Assembly: GCA_036741795.1 (NCBI GenBank)
Contig: DAINRO010000001.1
Location: 53,778-117,777, forward strand
Source: DATKKM01 sp036741795
GTDB taxonomy: Bacteria > Chloroflexota > Dehalococcoidia > SM23-28-2 > RBG-16-64-32
Length of the DNA stretch: 64,000 nt
Direction: 5' to 3'
Made by a program: the position numbers and the translations under genes. Shown here one piece after another: positions 1 to 10,875 of the stretch (its first letter is position 1; every line of letters begins with the position of its first letter). The notes beneath the pieces were generated by a model. That model was not told the origin of the DNA. It ran no database searches and was given only the letters and a program-made list of their open reading frames with translations.

Positions 1-2161
<2,161 letters not shown>

Positions 2162-2287
2162 AGAGAACCTCTCCTTACGAGTGGCAAAGCGGAACGATGA
2201 ACTACCGTTGGACGGTTATGGCTGGGCGCAAGAGATAGTGATACGAGGTCAATAAAAATCCGGGGATGGGACAGTCATCCGTGTAGG

Positions 2288-2317
2288 AGTGTATGTGACA
2301 TTGCTCATAGAAGTCAA
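2288..2317 (-). promoter_or_regulatory. Candidate sigma70 promoter of rpoB
   Basis: On the minus strand TTGACT (2312-2317) is followed after 18 nt by TACACT (2288-2293). This would start transcription near 2281 and leave a ~120-nt leader before the rpoB ATG. The hexamers are five of six and four of six matches. Confidence 0.45.
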
Positions 2318-2360
2318 CAGTATTTTTACGAATTCTTATCCCCGCGCGTATTGCGGCTGA

Positions 2361-2389
2361 TTGACACCTCACGCGGTCAGACGTAGGAT
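2361..2389 (+). promoter_or_regulatory. Sigma70 promoter of the methyltransferase-nitrilase operon
   Basis: TTGACA (2361-2366), a 17-nt spacer and TAGGAT (2384-2389) form a near-consensus promoter about 65 nt before the first start codon of the operon. It is divergent from rpoB. Confidence 0.7.
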
Positions 2390-2455
2390 GCGCGCGCGGT
2401 ACGCGTCTCTCGGTGGGGAGCCGAGGGCAAGCAGAGTTCCGAAGGAGGAGAACAC

Positions 2456-3520
2456 ATGCAGACTCAGCAACCCGCGATTGACGAGGGGAAACTGAACGAT
2501 TTCGTCATGAAGATGGTGGGGGAGATGAGTGGGGCGGTGACCTGTGCCGGTGTCGTCCTCGGCGACAGACTCGGCCTTTACCGGGCCATGAACGGCGCCG
2601 GCCCGATGACCGCTGCCGACCTGGCAGGAAAGACGGGCACCAACCCGCGGTTGGTGCAAGAGTGGCTGAACGCGCAGGCCGCTGCGGGATATCTCGCCTA
2701 TGACAGTGGCAAATACGAACTGCCGTTGGAACACGCGATGGCACTGGCAGACGAGAATAGCCCGGTGTTCCTCGCTGGCGGCATGGACGTACTAGGTGCG
2801 ATGTGGGCCTCCCATGAGCAACTGACTGCGGGATTCCAGAGCGGCAAGGGGATGGGCTGGCACGAGCATGACCCGCGACTATTCGTCGGCACAGAGCGCT
2901 TTTTCCGGCCCGGCTACCGGAGCTTCCTGACGACGGCCTGGATCCCGGCCCTGGACGGGGTCGAAGCCAGATTGCAGTCCGGCGCGAAGGTAGCTGATGT
3001 GGGCTGCGGGCTTGGCGCCTCGACCATCATCATGAAGCAGGCGTATCCAAATTCCACTTTCATCGGCTACGACTACCATGAGGGCTCGCTGGAACTGGCC
3101 CGCCAGCGCACGAAGGAGGCGGGAGTCAGCGACGTCACTTACGAGAAGGCGCGGGCCGTCGACTATCCCGGCGGCGATTTTGATCTCATCTGCTTCTTCG
3201 ATTGCCTGCACGACATGGGCGATCCGGTGGGCGCGGCTCGGCACGCCCTGCAGGCACTAAAGCCCGACGGAACAGTCCTGCTGGTGGAGCCGATGGCCCA
3301 GGACCGGATGGAAGACAACATCGGACCGCTAGGCGCCATGTTCTACGGGGCTTCAACCTTCTTCTGCGCGGCTAACGCCGTGAACCAGGGAGGCGAACCG
3401 GTATTGGGCGCCCAGGCCGGTGAAGCGCGGCTTCGCAAAGTGTTCGAGGACGCCGGATTTACGCGCTTCCGCCGGGCGACGGAGACGCCGTTTAACCTTG
3501 TCCTGGAGGCTCGCCCATAA
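2456..3520 (+). CDS. Class I SAM-dependent methyltransferase with N-terminal winged helix (Rv2258c-like)
   Basis: This 354-residue protein has a winged-helix/dimerisation region (about residues 30-90) followed by a Rossmann methyltransferase domain. Motif I, VADVGCGLGAST, is at residues 179-190 and a later acidic motif reads FDLICFFDCLHD. This layout is that of the Rv2258c-like and small-molecule O-methyltransferase families; the substrate cannot be read from sequence. The ATG follows a strong GGAGGAG site. It is the first gene of a four-gene operon with a flavin-binding protein, a nitrilase and a small acidic protein, so it may act on the same small molecule as they do. Confidence 0.85.
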   Translation: MQTQQPAIDEGKLNDFVMKMVGEMSGAVTCAGVVLGDRLGLYRAMNGAGPMTAADLAGKTGTNPRLVQEWLNAQAAAGYLAYDSGKYELPLEHAMALADENSPVFLAGGMDVLGAMWASHEQLTAGFQSGKGMGWHEHDPRLFVGTERFFRPGYRSFLTTAWIPALDGVEARLQSGAKVADVGCGLGASTIIMKQAYPNSTFIGYDYHEGSLELARQRTKEAGVSDVTYEKARAVDYPGGDFDLICFFDCLHDMGDPVGAARHALQALKPDGTVLLVEPMAQDRMEDNIGPLGAMFYGASTFFCAANAVNQGGEPVLGAQAGEARLRKVFEDAGFTRFRRATETPFNLVLEARP

Positions 3521-3531
3521 AGGAGAACGCG

Positions 3532-4143
3532 ATGAGCGACAGCAAGCTGTATCACGACGGGAACCGCAAGCTCCAGGATGAATTCGACAGCCGGCGGATC
3601 GCCGATCGGCTGGAGGAGGTGACGCTGCACGAGCAGTTCACCCCCTCCGATGTCGACTTCATCGAGAACGCAGCGATGTTCTTCCTGGCGACAGCGGATG
3701 CGGACGGCTGGCCTGATGTGTCGTACAAGGGCGGGTTGCCGGGGTTCGTGCGGATAACAGACCACAACGAGCTGGCTTTCCCCTGCTACGACGGCAACGG
3801 GATGTTCAAGTCCTTTGGCAATATCCTCGTGAATCCGAAGGTGGGGCTGATGTTTATCGACTTCGAGGAGCAAAACCGGATGCGGGTCCAGGGGTCGGCC
3901 TCAGTATCGAGCGACGATCCGTTGATGAGTGAGTTTCCGGGCGCGCAGATGATCATCCGGGTGACGGCGGAGCGGATCTTCCCGAACTGCCCCCGCTACA
4001 TCCACAAGATGCAGATGCTTGAGCACTCCGTGTTTGCCCCGGAGGCGGGTCACACCCCGCCCGTCCCGGACTGGAAACGCATGCCAGTCTTCGAGGACGC
4101 ATTGCCTCGAACAGGCCCGGCGGCGGTGGATCCGCGGGAGTGA
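3532..4143 (+). CDS. Pyridoxamine 5'-phosphate oxidase family (FMN-binding split barrel) protein
   Basis: This 203-residue protein matches the PNPOx-like FMN-binding split-barrel family. The central part (AAMFFLATADADGWPDVSYK, then NPKVGLMFIDF) is the usual flavin-cradle pattern, and the C-terminal PNCPRYIHKMQ segment is typical of the subgroup often annotated as general stress or PPOX proteins. It starts 11 nt after the methyltransferase with its own AGGAG site and ends in a GTGA overlap with the nitrilase. It is likely a soluble FMN-dependent oxidoreductase or a flavin/haem-binding protein; true PNP oxidase activity is not implied. Confidence 0.85.
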   Translation: MSDSKLYHDGNRKLQDEFDSRRIADRLEEVTLHEQFTPSDVDFIENAAMFFLATADADGWPDVSYKGGLPGFVRITDHNELAFPCYDGNGMFKSFGNILVNPKVGLMFIDFEEQNRMRVQGSASVSSDDPLMSEFPGAQMIIRVTAERIFPNCPRYIHKMQMLEHSVFAPEAGHTPPVPDWKRMPVFEDALPRTGPAAVDPRE

Positions 4144-5165
4144 GCGACAAGCCGTTCACGGTAGCCTCGGTCCAGGCGACACCCATCTTCATGGACCGCG
4201 CGGCAACGACCGAAAAGGCTTGCGGGCTGATCGCGGAGGCGGCCTCCAACGGCGCGAAGGTTGTCGTCTTCCCGGAGGTCTTCGTTCCCGGTTACCCAGA
4301 TTGGGTGCACGTGCTCCCCGGCGGCTCGCCCATGCACGGGAGACTTTACGCCACGCTCCTGGACCAGTCCGTGACAATTCCCGGACCGGAGGTGGACAGA
4401 CTCTGCAAGGCAGCGAAGCAAGCCCGCACCTGCGTGGTGATGGGCTTGAACGAACGAAACGCGGAGGCGAGCGGGGGGAGCATCTACAACACGCTTCTCT
4501 ACATCGACGACAAGGGACAGGTCATGGGTCGCCACCGGAAGCTCGTACCTACAGCGGCCGAGCGGCTAGTCTGGGCGGCCGGTGACGGGAGCACCCTTGG
4601 GGCGTACGCCACGCCATACGGGAAGCTTGGGGGGCTCATTTGCTGGGAGAACTACATGCCATTAGCCCGGTACGCGATGTACGCCTGGGGCACCCAGATC
4701 TACGTTGCGGCAACCTGGGACTCGTCGGACACGTGGCTGGCCACCGTCCAGCACATCGCCAAGGAGGGCCGATGCGTCGTCATCGGCTGTTGCATGGCGA
4801 TGAGGCGCGATGATGTGCCGGACGCTCTCGAGTTCAAGGCGCAGTACCCCGAAGGCGGTGACGGCTGGATCAACCGGGGCAGCAGCGCAATCGTCATCCC
4901 TGACCGTATAGTCGCTGGTCCGGCCATGAACGAGGAGACGATCCTTTACGCCAAGATCGATCCCGCACGGATGCGCGGGGCGAAGATGTCACTGGACGCC
5001 GCTGGCCACTATGCGCGACCGGACATCTTCCAATTGACTGTCAACCGCGGGCCCAATGTGATGCTCAACGTCGCTGAAGGTCAACATTCGACCAACGGGA
5101 GAGAGCTAGCACCACAGGAGCGGACGACGGTTAAGCGAAAGAAGACCTCGAAAGGGCGGCCATGA
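4140..5165 (+). CDS. Nitrilase (carbon-nitrogen hydrolase, branch 1)
   Basis: This 341-residue nitrilase-superfamily enzyme keeps the full catalytic triad: Glu46 in VVVFPEVFVPGYP, Lys134 in GRHRKLVPT and Cys168 in GGLICWENY. The RKLxPT and CWEN contexts are those of true nitrilases, aliphatic nitrilases and cyanide hydratases, which turn R-CN into R-COOH plus ammonia, rather than amidases or ureidopropionases. The GTG start overlaps the upstream stop (GTGA). Its operon with a methyltransferase and a flavin protein suggests degradation or conversion of a specific nitrile; the substrate is unknown. Confidence 0.93.
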   Translation: MSDKPFTVASVQATPIFMDRAATTEKACGLIAEAASNGAKVVVFPEVFVPGYPDWVHVLPGGSPMHGRLYATLLDQSVTIPGPEVDRLCKAAKQARTCVVMGLNERNAEASGGSIYNTLLYIDDKGQVMGRHRKLVPTAAERLVWAAGDGSTLGAYATPYGKLGGLICWENYMPLARYAMYAWGTQIYVAATWDSSDTWLATVQHIAKEGRCVVIGCCMAMRRDDVPDALEFKAQYPEGGDGWINRGSSAIVIPDRIVAGPAMNEETILYAKIDPARMRGAKMSLDAAGHYARPDIFQLTVNRGPNVMLNVAEGQHSTNGRELAPQERTTVKRKKTSKGRP

Positions 5166-5398
5166 TACGAATCACCAACAAAGACACCGGCGCCGACCTC
5201 GGCAAGATCAGCGATGAGGAACTGCAATTTCTTCAGGATCAGATGGAGGAAGAGTCCATGGAGGACACTGACTACTACATCAGCAAGGAGATGTTGGCCG
5301 TCCTCAAGGAGCAGGGCGCCGACCGCGAACTCGTGCGGATATTGACCGACGCAATGGGTGCCGGAGATGGAGTCGAGGTCTCCTGGTCCGAGGAGTAG
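5162..5398 (+). CDS. Small conserved acidic protein, function unknown
   Basis: This 78-residue acidic, soluble protein starts MIRITNKDTGADLGKISDEE and has no membrane segment or cysteines. Short proteins of this pattern (ITNK-TG--LG-IS--ELQFL, then DYYIS) occur in several bacterial phyla and are sometimes labelled galactosyldiacylglycerol synthase without visible basis. The ATG overlaps the nitrilase stop (ATGA), so it is translationally coupled and is the last gene of the operon. I cannot assign a function. Confidence 0.8.
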   Translation: MIRITNKDTGADLGKISDEELQFLQDQMEEESMEDTDYYISKEMLAVLKEQGADRELVRILTDAMGAGDGVEVSWSEE

Positions 5399-5428
5399 CA
5401 GGCCCTGCAGTCCCGCCAAGGATGACAA

Positions 5429-6322
5429 TCAGGCGGTCAAGGATCCGTATCGCTCCGCGAGCCAGACCGTGTTGCTGAGTAGCATCGCGATCGTCATCGG
5501 GCCAACGCCGCCGGGAACAGGCGTGATTGCCGACGCCACCTCGCGCACGCTTTCGTAGTCCACGTCGCCGATTAAGCGACGGCCGGACTTGCGCGTGTCG
5601 TCCTCCACCCAGTTGTTGCCGACGTCGATTACGACGGCACCGGGCTTCACCATGTCCGCCGTGATTGCCCCGGCGACACCAATTGCGGCGATGAGGATGT
5701 CCGCCTGGCGAGTGTGAGTGGCGAGGTCAGAGGTCCCCGTGTGGCACAGCGTAACGGTTGCATTCGCGCGGTCGCTCTTCTGCATGAGGATGTTGGCGAT
5801 CGGCTTGCCGACGATGTTGGAGCGCCCACAGACGACTACGTGCTTGCCGGCTGGCGGATTGCCTGACCGGTGGAGCAACTCCACGATGCCGGCCGGTGTC
5901 GCCGGCCACGTGCAAGGCTCGCCACGGACCAGGTGGCCAAGGCTCGCCGGAGTGACTCCGTCCGCATCCTTGGCCGGATCGATCGAGTTCATGACGGCGG
6001 ACTCGTTCACCTGAGGAGGCAGCGGCAACTGGACTAGGATGCCGTGAAAACGAGGATCTGCGTTCAGGTCGAGCACCTGCGAGAGGACAAGGTCCTGGGA
6101 CGCGCTTTCAGGGAGGTGGAACATGTCGGAATAGATGCCCGCTTGTTCGGCGGTATCCCCCTTTGAGCGAACGTAGGACAACGATGAAGGGTTGTCTCCA
6201 ACGAGCACCAGGGCGAGGCCAGGGGTGACGCCGCGTTCGTCCTTGAGGCGTTTCGCGCGCTGCGCGACCTCGGCACGCACTTCGGCGGCGATCTGCTTGC
6301 CGTCGATGTCCAGTGCCGTCAC
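5429..6322 (-). CDS. folD: Bifunctional methylenetetrahydrofolate dehydrogenase / methenyltetrahydrofolate cyclohydrolase
   Basis: FolD interconverts 5,10-methylene-THF, 5,10-methenyl-THF and 10-formyl-THF with NADP+. The 297-residue product has the catalytic SLSYVRSKGDTAE segment (Tyr50, Lys54), the dinucleotide-binding VVVCGRSNIVGKP and the C-terminal ITPVPGGVGPMTIAML signature. The start is GTG at 6322. There is no ribosome-binding site; instead TAAGAT sits exactly 6 nt upstream, so the mRNA is probably leaderless. It is monocistronic and convergent with the upstream operon. Confidence 0.97.
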   Translation of the reverse strand: MTALDIDGKQIAAEVRAEVAQRAKRLKDERGVTPGLALVLVGDNPSSLSYVRSKGDTAEQAGIYSDMFHLPESASQDLVLSQVLDLNADPRFHGILVQLPLPPQVNESAVMNSIDPAKDADGVTPASLGHLVRGEPCTWPATPAGIVELLHRSGNPPAGKHVVVCGRSNIVGKPIANILMQKSDRANATVTLCHTGTSDLATHTRQADILIAAIGVAGAITADMVKPGAVVIDVGNNWVEDDTRKSGRRLIGDVDYESVREVASAITPVPGGVGPMTIAMLLSNTVWLAERYGSLTA

Positions 6323-6328
6323 GAACCA

Positions 6329-6334
6329 ATCTTA
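6329..6334 (-). promoter_or_regulatory. -10 element for leaderless folD mRNA
   Basis: TAAGAT on the minus strand ends 6 nt before the folD GTG, placing the predicted +1 on the G of the start codon. No convincing -35 or ribosome-binding site is seen. Confidence 0.55.
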
Positions 6335-6437
6335 CCGGATGCCACGATTACGCAAGCAATCCGCAGTCCGCGATGACAGTGCTGTTATCGCGTGCGCGAC
6401 ACACTCCACTCACCTTTATCGATGAGGAGCACAACGC

Positions 6438-7526
6438 ATGGGAGTCGCCGCCGGTAGGTTGCGCGACCTGAACCGGGCTGCGGCGGTGTCTGCGGACGCG
6501 CGGGAGGCCGCCAAAGCGGGAGGGTTGCGCTACGTGAACCCGAACGGGCCGGGCATGCTAAGAAAACGCCACGGCAAGGGTCACCGCTACTTCGACGTGG
6601 ACGGTCGTCCTCTTCGTTCCAAAGAAGCGATGGAGCGCATCAGGAAGCTCGTGATTCCGCCCGCCTGGACAGATGTCTGGATCAGCCCCATCGAGAACGG
6701 ACACCTGCAGGCCGTCGGCCGCGATGCGAGAGGGCGCCGCCAGTACCGCTACCACCCCCGCTGGCGAGAGGTCCGCGACGAGGCCAAATACGGCCGTACG
6801 ATTGCCTTCGCAAACGCCCTGCCCGCGATCCGCCGTCGCGTCAAACGCGACCTGGCGTTGCCGGGGCTACCACGGGAGAAAGTGCTGGCGACTATCGTCC
6901 GCCTCCTCGAGACGACTCTGATCCGCGTCGGGAACGACGAATACGCCCGCAACAACGGATCCTATGGACTAACAACGATGCGGAACAAGCACGTTGCCGT
7001 AAACGGTCACCGGATCGAGTTCACGTTCGAGGGCAAATCGGGCAAGAAGCACCAGATCGACGTCCAGGATCGCTACCTCGCCCGCATCGTTCGACGCTGC
7101 CGTGAGATTCCGGGATACGAGCTGTTCCAGTACGTCGATGAGAGCGGCGACCGCCAGTCAATCAGTTCCACGGACGTGAACGAGTACCTCCGCGAGATCA
7201 GCGGCGAGGACTTCACGGCGAAGGACTTCCGCACGTGGGCCGGGACGGTCCTCGCCGCGATGTCCCTGCGTACATCCGAGGGAGCCTCCTCGCAGACGGA
7301 GGCGAAGCGGAACGTGGTCCATGCCATCGAGCAGGTCGCCGACCGGCTCGGGAACACTCCGGCAATCTGCCGCAAGTGCTACGTCCACCCGGCCATCCTT
7401 GATGCCTACATGGATGGTGAGTTCCTGGACGACCTGGAATATCACGGCCACGTGGCCGCAGGCTTGCGCGGGCTGGATGCGGCTGAGAAGGCGGTACTGG
7501 GGTTCCTCGAATCGCGGGCGGGATAG
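6438..7526 (+). CDS. DNA topoisomerase IB (eukaryote/poxvirus-type)
   Basis: This 362-residue bacterial topoisomerase IB relaxes both positive and negative supercoils through a 3'-phosphotyrosine intermediate. The N-terminal domain has YVNPNGPGMLRKRHG and VIPPAWTDVWISP. The catalytic domain has the RVGNDEYARNNGSYGLTTMR segment carrying the first active-site arginine, then KSGKKH, and the nucleophile Tyr315 in CRKCYVHPAIL. Length and motif order match bacterial family members. A GAGGAG site 8 nt before the ATG supports the start. It is monocistronic. Confidence 0.95.
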   Translation: MGVAAGRLRDLNRAAAVSADAREAAKAGGLRYVNPNGPGMLRKRHGKGHRYFDVDGRPLRSKEAMERIRKLVIPPAWTDVWISPIENGHLQAVGRDARGRRQYRYHPRWREVRDEAKYGRTIAFANALPAIRRRVKRDLALPGLPREKVLATIVRLLETTLIRVGNDEYARNNGSYGLTTMRNKHVAVNGHRIEFTFEGKSGKKHQIDVQDRYLARIVRRCREIPGYELFQYVDESGDRQSISSTDVNEYLREISGEDFTAKDFRTWAGTVLAAMSLRTSEGASSQTEAKRNVVHAIEQVADRLGNTPAICRKCYVHPAILDAYMDGEFLDDLEYHGHVAAGLRGLDAAEKAVLGFLESRAG

Positions 7527-7577
7527 CGAACCAATACGTGCGATAAGCTGAGGGGGCGTCCCTGCTGGAGCCCTCGC

Positions 7578-8816
7578 TTGCAACAACCGTCAACCGCCAA
7601 TCTCGAAGGAAACGTCCGGAAGTACTACCTCTTCCACCTCTTCCTCAACCTCCAGCTCTGGTGGCCCATCTGGATAATCTATCTGACGGAGATGCGTGGG
7701 CTGACCCTGGCCCAGGTCACGCTGATCGACATTCCCTTCTGGCTCTGCATCATTTTCCTCCAGGTGCCTGGCGCCGCACTCGCCGATCGCTTCGGTCGCA
7801 AGCCAGTCCTCATCGCCTCCGCCACCCTCTTCGCGATCGCCATCGTCTTCTTCGGGCTCGCCACAACATTCTGGCTGCTGCTGGCCTCTTACCTGATCTG
7901 GGGCGTCGGCTTCTCGATGCTCTGGGGCGTCGAGTCCGCGTTCCTCTACGACTCGCTGAAGGCGATGGGGCGGGAGGACGAGTACCCGCGAATCTACGGC
8001 CGCGGCTGGGCGATTGCCATGGCGGCGCAGGTAGCCGGCACGCTGATCGGAGCCCCACTGGCCGAAGCAACCGACCTGCAGACACCAATCGTCCTTTCCG
8101 GCGCGATCTCCGCCGTCGCCATCCTCGCCGCCCTCACCTTCGTCGAGCCGCCTGGGGTCAAGGCCCATCACCTGACGTACGGGGAAATCGTCAGCGACAG
8201 CGCCTCCCTGGTCCGCCGCAAGCCGGACATCCGCTATGCCATCCTCTTCTTTGGCCTCGTCACCATCGGTAGCATCGCCGTCGTCTTCTTCTTCCAGCCG
8301 TTCCTCGTAGACCATGACGTGGGCGTCGGCTCGGTCGGGATCTGGCAGACGCCAATGCGGATCGCCGGCATCATCGCCGCTCTGTCGGCTCACCGGCTGA
8401 TGAGCGGGTTCGGGGAGAGGCGGACGTTCTACATGATGCCGGTCCTTGTGGTGGCCGGGTACCTGATCCTCGCCACATGGGATTCGATCTACGCTGCGAT
8501 CGCCTTCCCGATCGTCTTCTTCGCGGTGTCACTCTCGCAGCCCACTGTGACGGACTACATCAACCGGCGCGTCCCCACGGAGCAGCGAGCGACGATGGTA
8601 TCGCTCACGAACCTGATTCGCTCGGCGGTACTCATCCCAACCGCGCCGCTGCTTGGACTACTGGCCGACGAAGTCTCCGCCGAAGCTGCGTACTTCGCCG
8701 GCGCTGCACTCGTGGCGGGGCTCGCGATCCCGTTGTTCGCGCTGTGGTGGCCGACGCTGGGGAAGGCGCCGGAGCGAGGTCCCGTTCCCGATGCTGCGTC
8801 CGCGGGGGGAAGCTAG
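7578..8816 (+). CDS. MFS transporter
   Basis: This 412-residue major facilitator has about 12 hydrophobic helices. The family signature between helices 2 and 3 is present as ALADRFGRKPVLI (G-x-L-a-D-r-x-G-r-k-x-x-l pattern). It begins with TTG at 7578, preceded by a GGAG site 7 nt away; no ATG fits the conserved N terminus. The substrate is unknown, and drug or small-solute efflux by proton antiport is the usual role of similar proteins. The C-terminal tail is short and polar. Confidence 0.88.
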   Translation: MQQPSTANLEGNVRKYYLFHLFLNLQLWWPIWIIYLTEMRGLTLAQVTLIDIPFWLCIIFLQVPGAALADRFGRKPVLIASATLFAIAIVFFGLATTFWLLLASYLIWGVGFSMLWGVESAFLYDSLKAMGREDEYPRIYGRGWAIAMAAQVAGTLIGAPLAEATDLQTPIVLSGAISAVAILAALTFVEPPGVKAHHLTYGEIVSDSASLVRRKPDIRYAILFFGLVTIGSIAVVFFFQPFLVDHDVGVGSVGIWQTPMRIAGIIAALSAHRLMSGFGERRTFYMMPVLVVAGYLILATWDSIYAAIAFPIVFFAVSLSQPTVTDYINRRVPTEQRATMVSLTNLIRSAVLIPTAPLLGLLADEVSAEAAYFAGAALVAGLAIPLFALWWPTLGKAPERGPVPDAASAGGS

Positions 8817-8819
8817 CTG

Positions 8820-9440
8820 CTACCCAACGAACACGGGCCTGCGCGGCGGGAGCACGTAAATTGCCGTGATCCCCGTGCAGAGGGCCAGCGCCGCCCACTC
8901 GTTGATGAACGACAGGACAAACGCGCCCGCGTAAATCAGGTTCGAAGCCAGGTACTGCCTCGTGAGGAAGCGGCGGTAGCCGGGGGCCAGGTCGTGGACG
9001 ACGAGTTCCCGGAAATTCGCCCAGGCCCAGAGCGAGAACCACGCCACCGCCGGGAGCAGCAGGCCCAGTGTGTAAAAAGCGATTGCTGCCTGGCGTTGGT
9101 CGGCGTGCTCCATGTACTCGGCAAGGACGGCCGTGGGGAAGGGCAGGAAGGCGATGGTCATCAGAAAGAAGACGTTGAGCATGAGGAAGCCGTGGTCCAC
9201 ATGGTGGAAGAGTTTGAAGAATGAGTGGTGGTTCGCCCAGTAGATGCCGATCGTGATGAAGCTCAGAACGTAGGCGAAGTAAGAGGGCCACTCTTCACGC
9301 AGGGCCTTTCCCAGGCTCTCGTCGCCCCCCACGTGCGGGACTGCGATCTCGATGATCAGCAGCGTGATAGCGATGGCGAAGACGCCGTCGCTGAACGCCT
9401 CTATGCGCTGGGTCTCGTTCTGTTCGTAGGAGTCTGCCAA
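8820..9440 (-). CDS. TMEM175 family potassium channel-like protein (DUF1211)
   Basis: This 206-residue membrane protein has the hallmark RIEAFSDGVFAIAITLL of TMEM175 channels (R-x-x-x-F-S-D in helix 1), followed by five further hydrophobic segments and the GIYWANHHSFF stretch. Bacterial TMEM175 proteins form tetrameric K+ leak channels. I prefer the TTG at 9440, which lies 4 nt after the stop of the CoA-transferase gene. A longer reading from 9530 would only translate the end of that upstream gene in the wrong frame. It is probably co-transcribed with the CoA-transferase. Confidence 0.85.
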   Translation of the reverse strand: MADSYEQNETQRIEAFSDGVFAIAITLLIIEIAVPHVGGDESLGKALREEWPSYFAYVLSFITIGIYWANHHSFFKLFHHVDHGFLMLNVFFLMTIAFLPFPTAVLAEYMEHADQRQAAIAFYTLGLLLPAVAWFSLWAWANFRELVVHDLAPGYRRFLTRQYLASNLIYAGAFVLSFINEWAALALCTGITAIYVLPPRRPVFVG

Positions 9441-9444
9441 GGAG

Positions 9445-10769
9445 CTATCCCGCCGCGCCTGCCTCCCGCAGGGCCACCACTTCCTCCTCACTGAAGCCGG
9501 CCTCGCGCAGGACTTCGTCCGTGTTCGCACCTTTCATGGGGGCAGTCGAGCGCACTTTGCCGGGCGTGTCCGAGANNNNNNNNNNNNNNNNNNNNNNNNN
9601 NNNNNNNNNNNNNNNNNNNNNNNNNNNNNNNNNNNNNNNNNNNNNNNNNNNNNNNNNNNNNNNNNNNNNNNNNNNGTGTTCGCACCTTTCATGGGGGCAG
9701 TCGAGCGCACTTTGCCGGGCGTGTCCGAGAACTTGGGGCCGATGCCAACCTGCTTCACCTTGCCGAACTCCGGGTGGTCCACTTCGATCATCATTTCGCG
9801 GGCCTGGGTGTGCGGGTCCTCGAACACTTCATCCATGGCCAATACGCGTCCAACGCAGATGTCGCGGTGGCGCAGTTCCTCGAACCACTCGTCGCGGGTC
9901 TTTTCCTTGAACTTGCCGCGGATGTACTCGAACATCTCCGGGAACTTCTCACGGTTGTTCTGGTGCGGGATGTACTCCTCGCAGCCCAGGGCCTCACAGG
10001 TCTCTTTCCAGAACCAGGGCTCGAGGCTGCCGATGCTGACCCACTTGCCGTCGGCGCACTGGTAGACGTTGTAGCAGGGTATGCCGCCGTTCAGGAAATC
10101 GGCGCCCGGCTTCGGCACGAGGCCCGCGCCGAAGAACTGGCCGGTCGCCATCGCCAGAAGGGAGGTGACGCCGTCGCTCATCGCCATGTCGATGTGCTGG
10201 CCGCGCCCTGTCTTCTCCCGGGCGATGATCGCGGCAAGGATGGCGTACGCGGAGTAAAGGCCGCCACCTGCGAAGTCGGCTATCACATTGAGGGGGATCG
10301 CTGGAGGAGTTCCCGGCCAGCCAGTGGCGCCGAGCGCACCGCCGAGCGAAATGTAATTGATGTCATGCCCGACGAGCTGTGAGTAAGGGCCGGTCTGCCC
10401 GTAGCCGCTGAGCGAGCAGTAGACGATGCGTGGGTTGCGTTTGCTGACGGCCTCGTAATCGACGCCCAGCCGCTTGACGACGCCCGGCCGGAAGCCCTCA
10501 ACTACGACGTCTGCGCCCTCCGCCAGCTTGAGGAACGCCTCCTGGGCCTTCTCGTCTTTCAGGTTGAGCCCAATGGAGCGCTTGTTGCGGCCGAGGGCGT
10601 TGTAAGCCTGCGTACGAGGGTTGCCGCCCATATCCATGCGCCGTCCGGCGCCGGGGGTCGCCTCGACGAGGATAACGTCGGCGCCGAGGTCGCCGAGAAG
10701 CATCGTACAGTAGGGTCCCGGCGCGAGGCCGGACAGGTCGAGTACGCGAATTCCTTCGAGTGGCATCAT
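9445..10769 (-). CDS. CaiB/BaiF family class III CoA-transferase (interrupted by assembly gap)
   Basis: This family III CoA-transferase starts MMPLEGIRVLDLSGLAPGPY and carries the catalytic Asp (about residue 199) in HIDMAMSDGV. It moves CoA between an acyl-CoA and a carboxylic acid; alpha-methylacyl-CoA racemase is the alternative activity of the fold. Read literally, the frame breaks at the 100-N block. Deleting 9576-9730 (the N block plus one copy of a 55-bp duplication) gives an unbroken 389-residue protein ending in a family-typical LREAGFSEEEVVALREAG tail. The two adjacent ATGs at 10769/10766 follow an AGGAG site. Confidence 0.9.
9521..9730. other. Scaffold gap (100 N) flanked by a 55-bp exact duplication
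   Basis: Bases 9576-9675 are N. The 55 bases before it (9521-9575) are repeated exactly after it (9676-9730). The two contigs therefore overlap and the gap is probably zero or negative. Collapsing the duplication restores the reading frame of the CoA-transferase. Confidence 0.95.
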
Positions 10770-10859
10770 GTGGGCGTTGGCTCCTGACGGACGTTTTAGT
10801 GGGCCATTATCCAACCACCTCAGTCAGCGGCGCAACAAAGCGGGGTTTGCCTGCGCAGC

Positions 10860-10865
10860 TATAAT
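10860..10865 (+). promoter_or_regulatory. -10 element (TATAAT) of the SpoIIAA-like gene
   Basis: A perfect TATAAT ends 10 nt before the ATG. No matching -35 is seen at 16-18 nt. The predicted leader is about 4 nt. Confidence 0.5.
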
Positions 10866-10875
10866 CAACTTCGTC

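Noticed and set aside
9534..9575. Frameshifted end of the CoA-transferase as a pseudogene
   Set aside because: The break coincides with N bases and an exact 55-bp duplication, so it is an assembly artefact rather than mutation.
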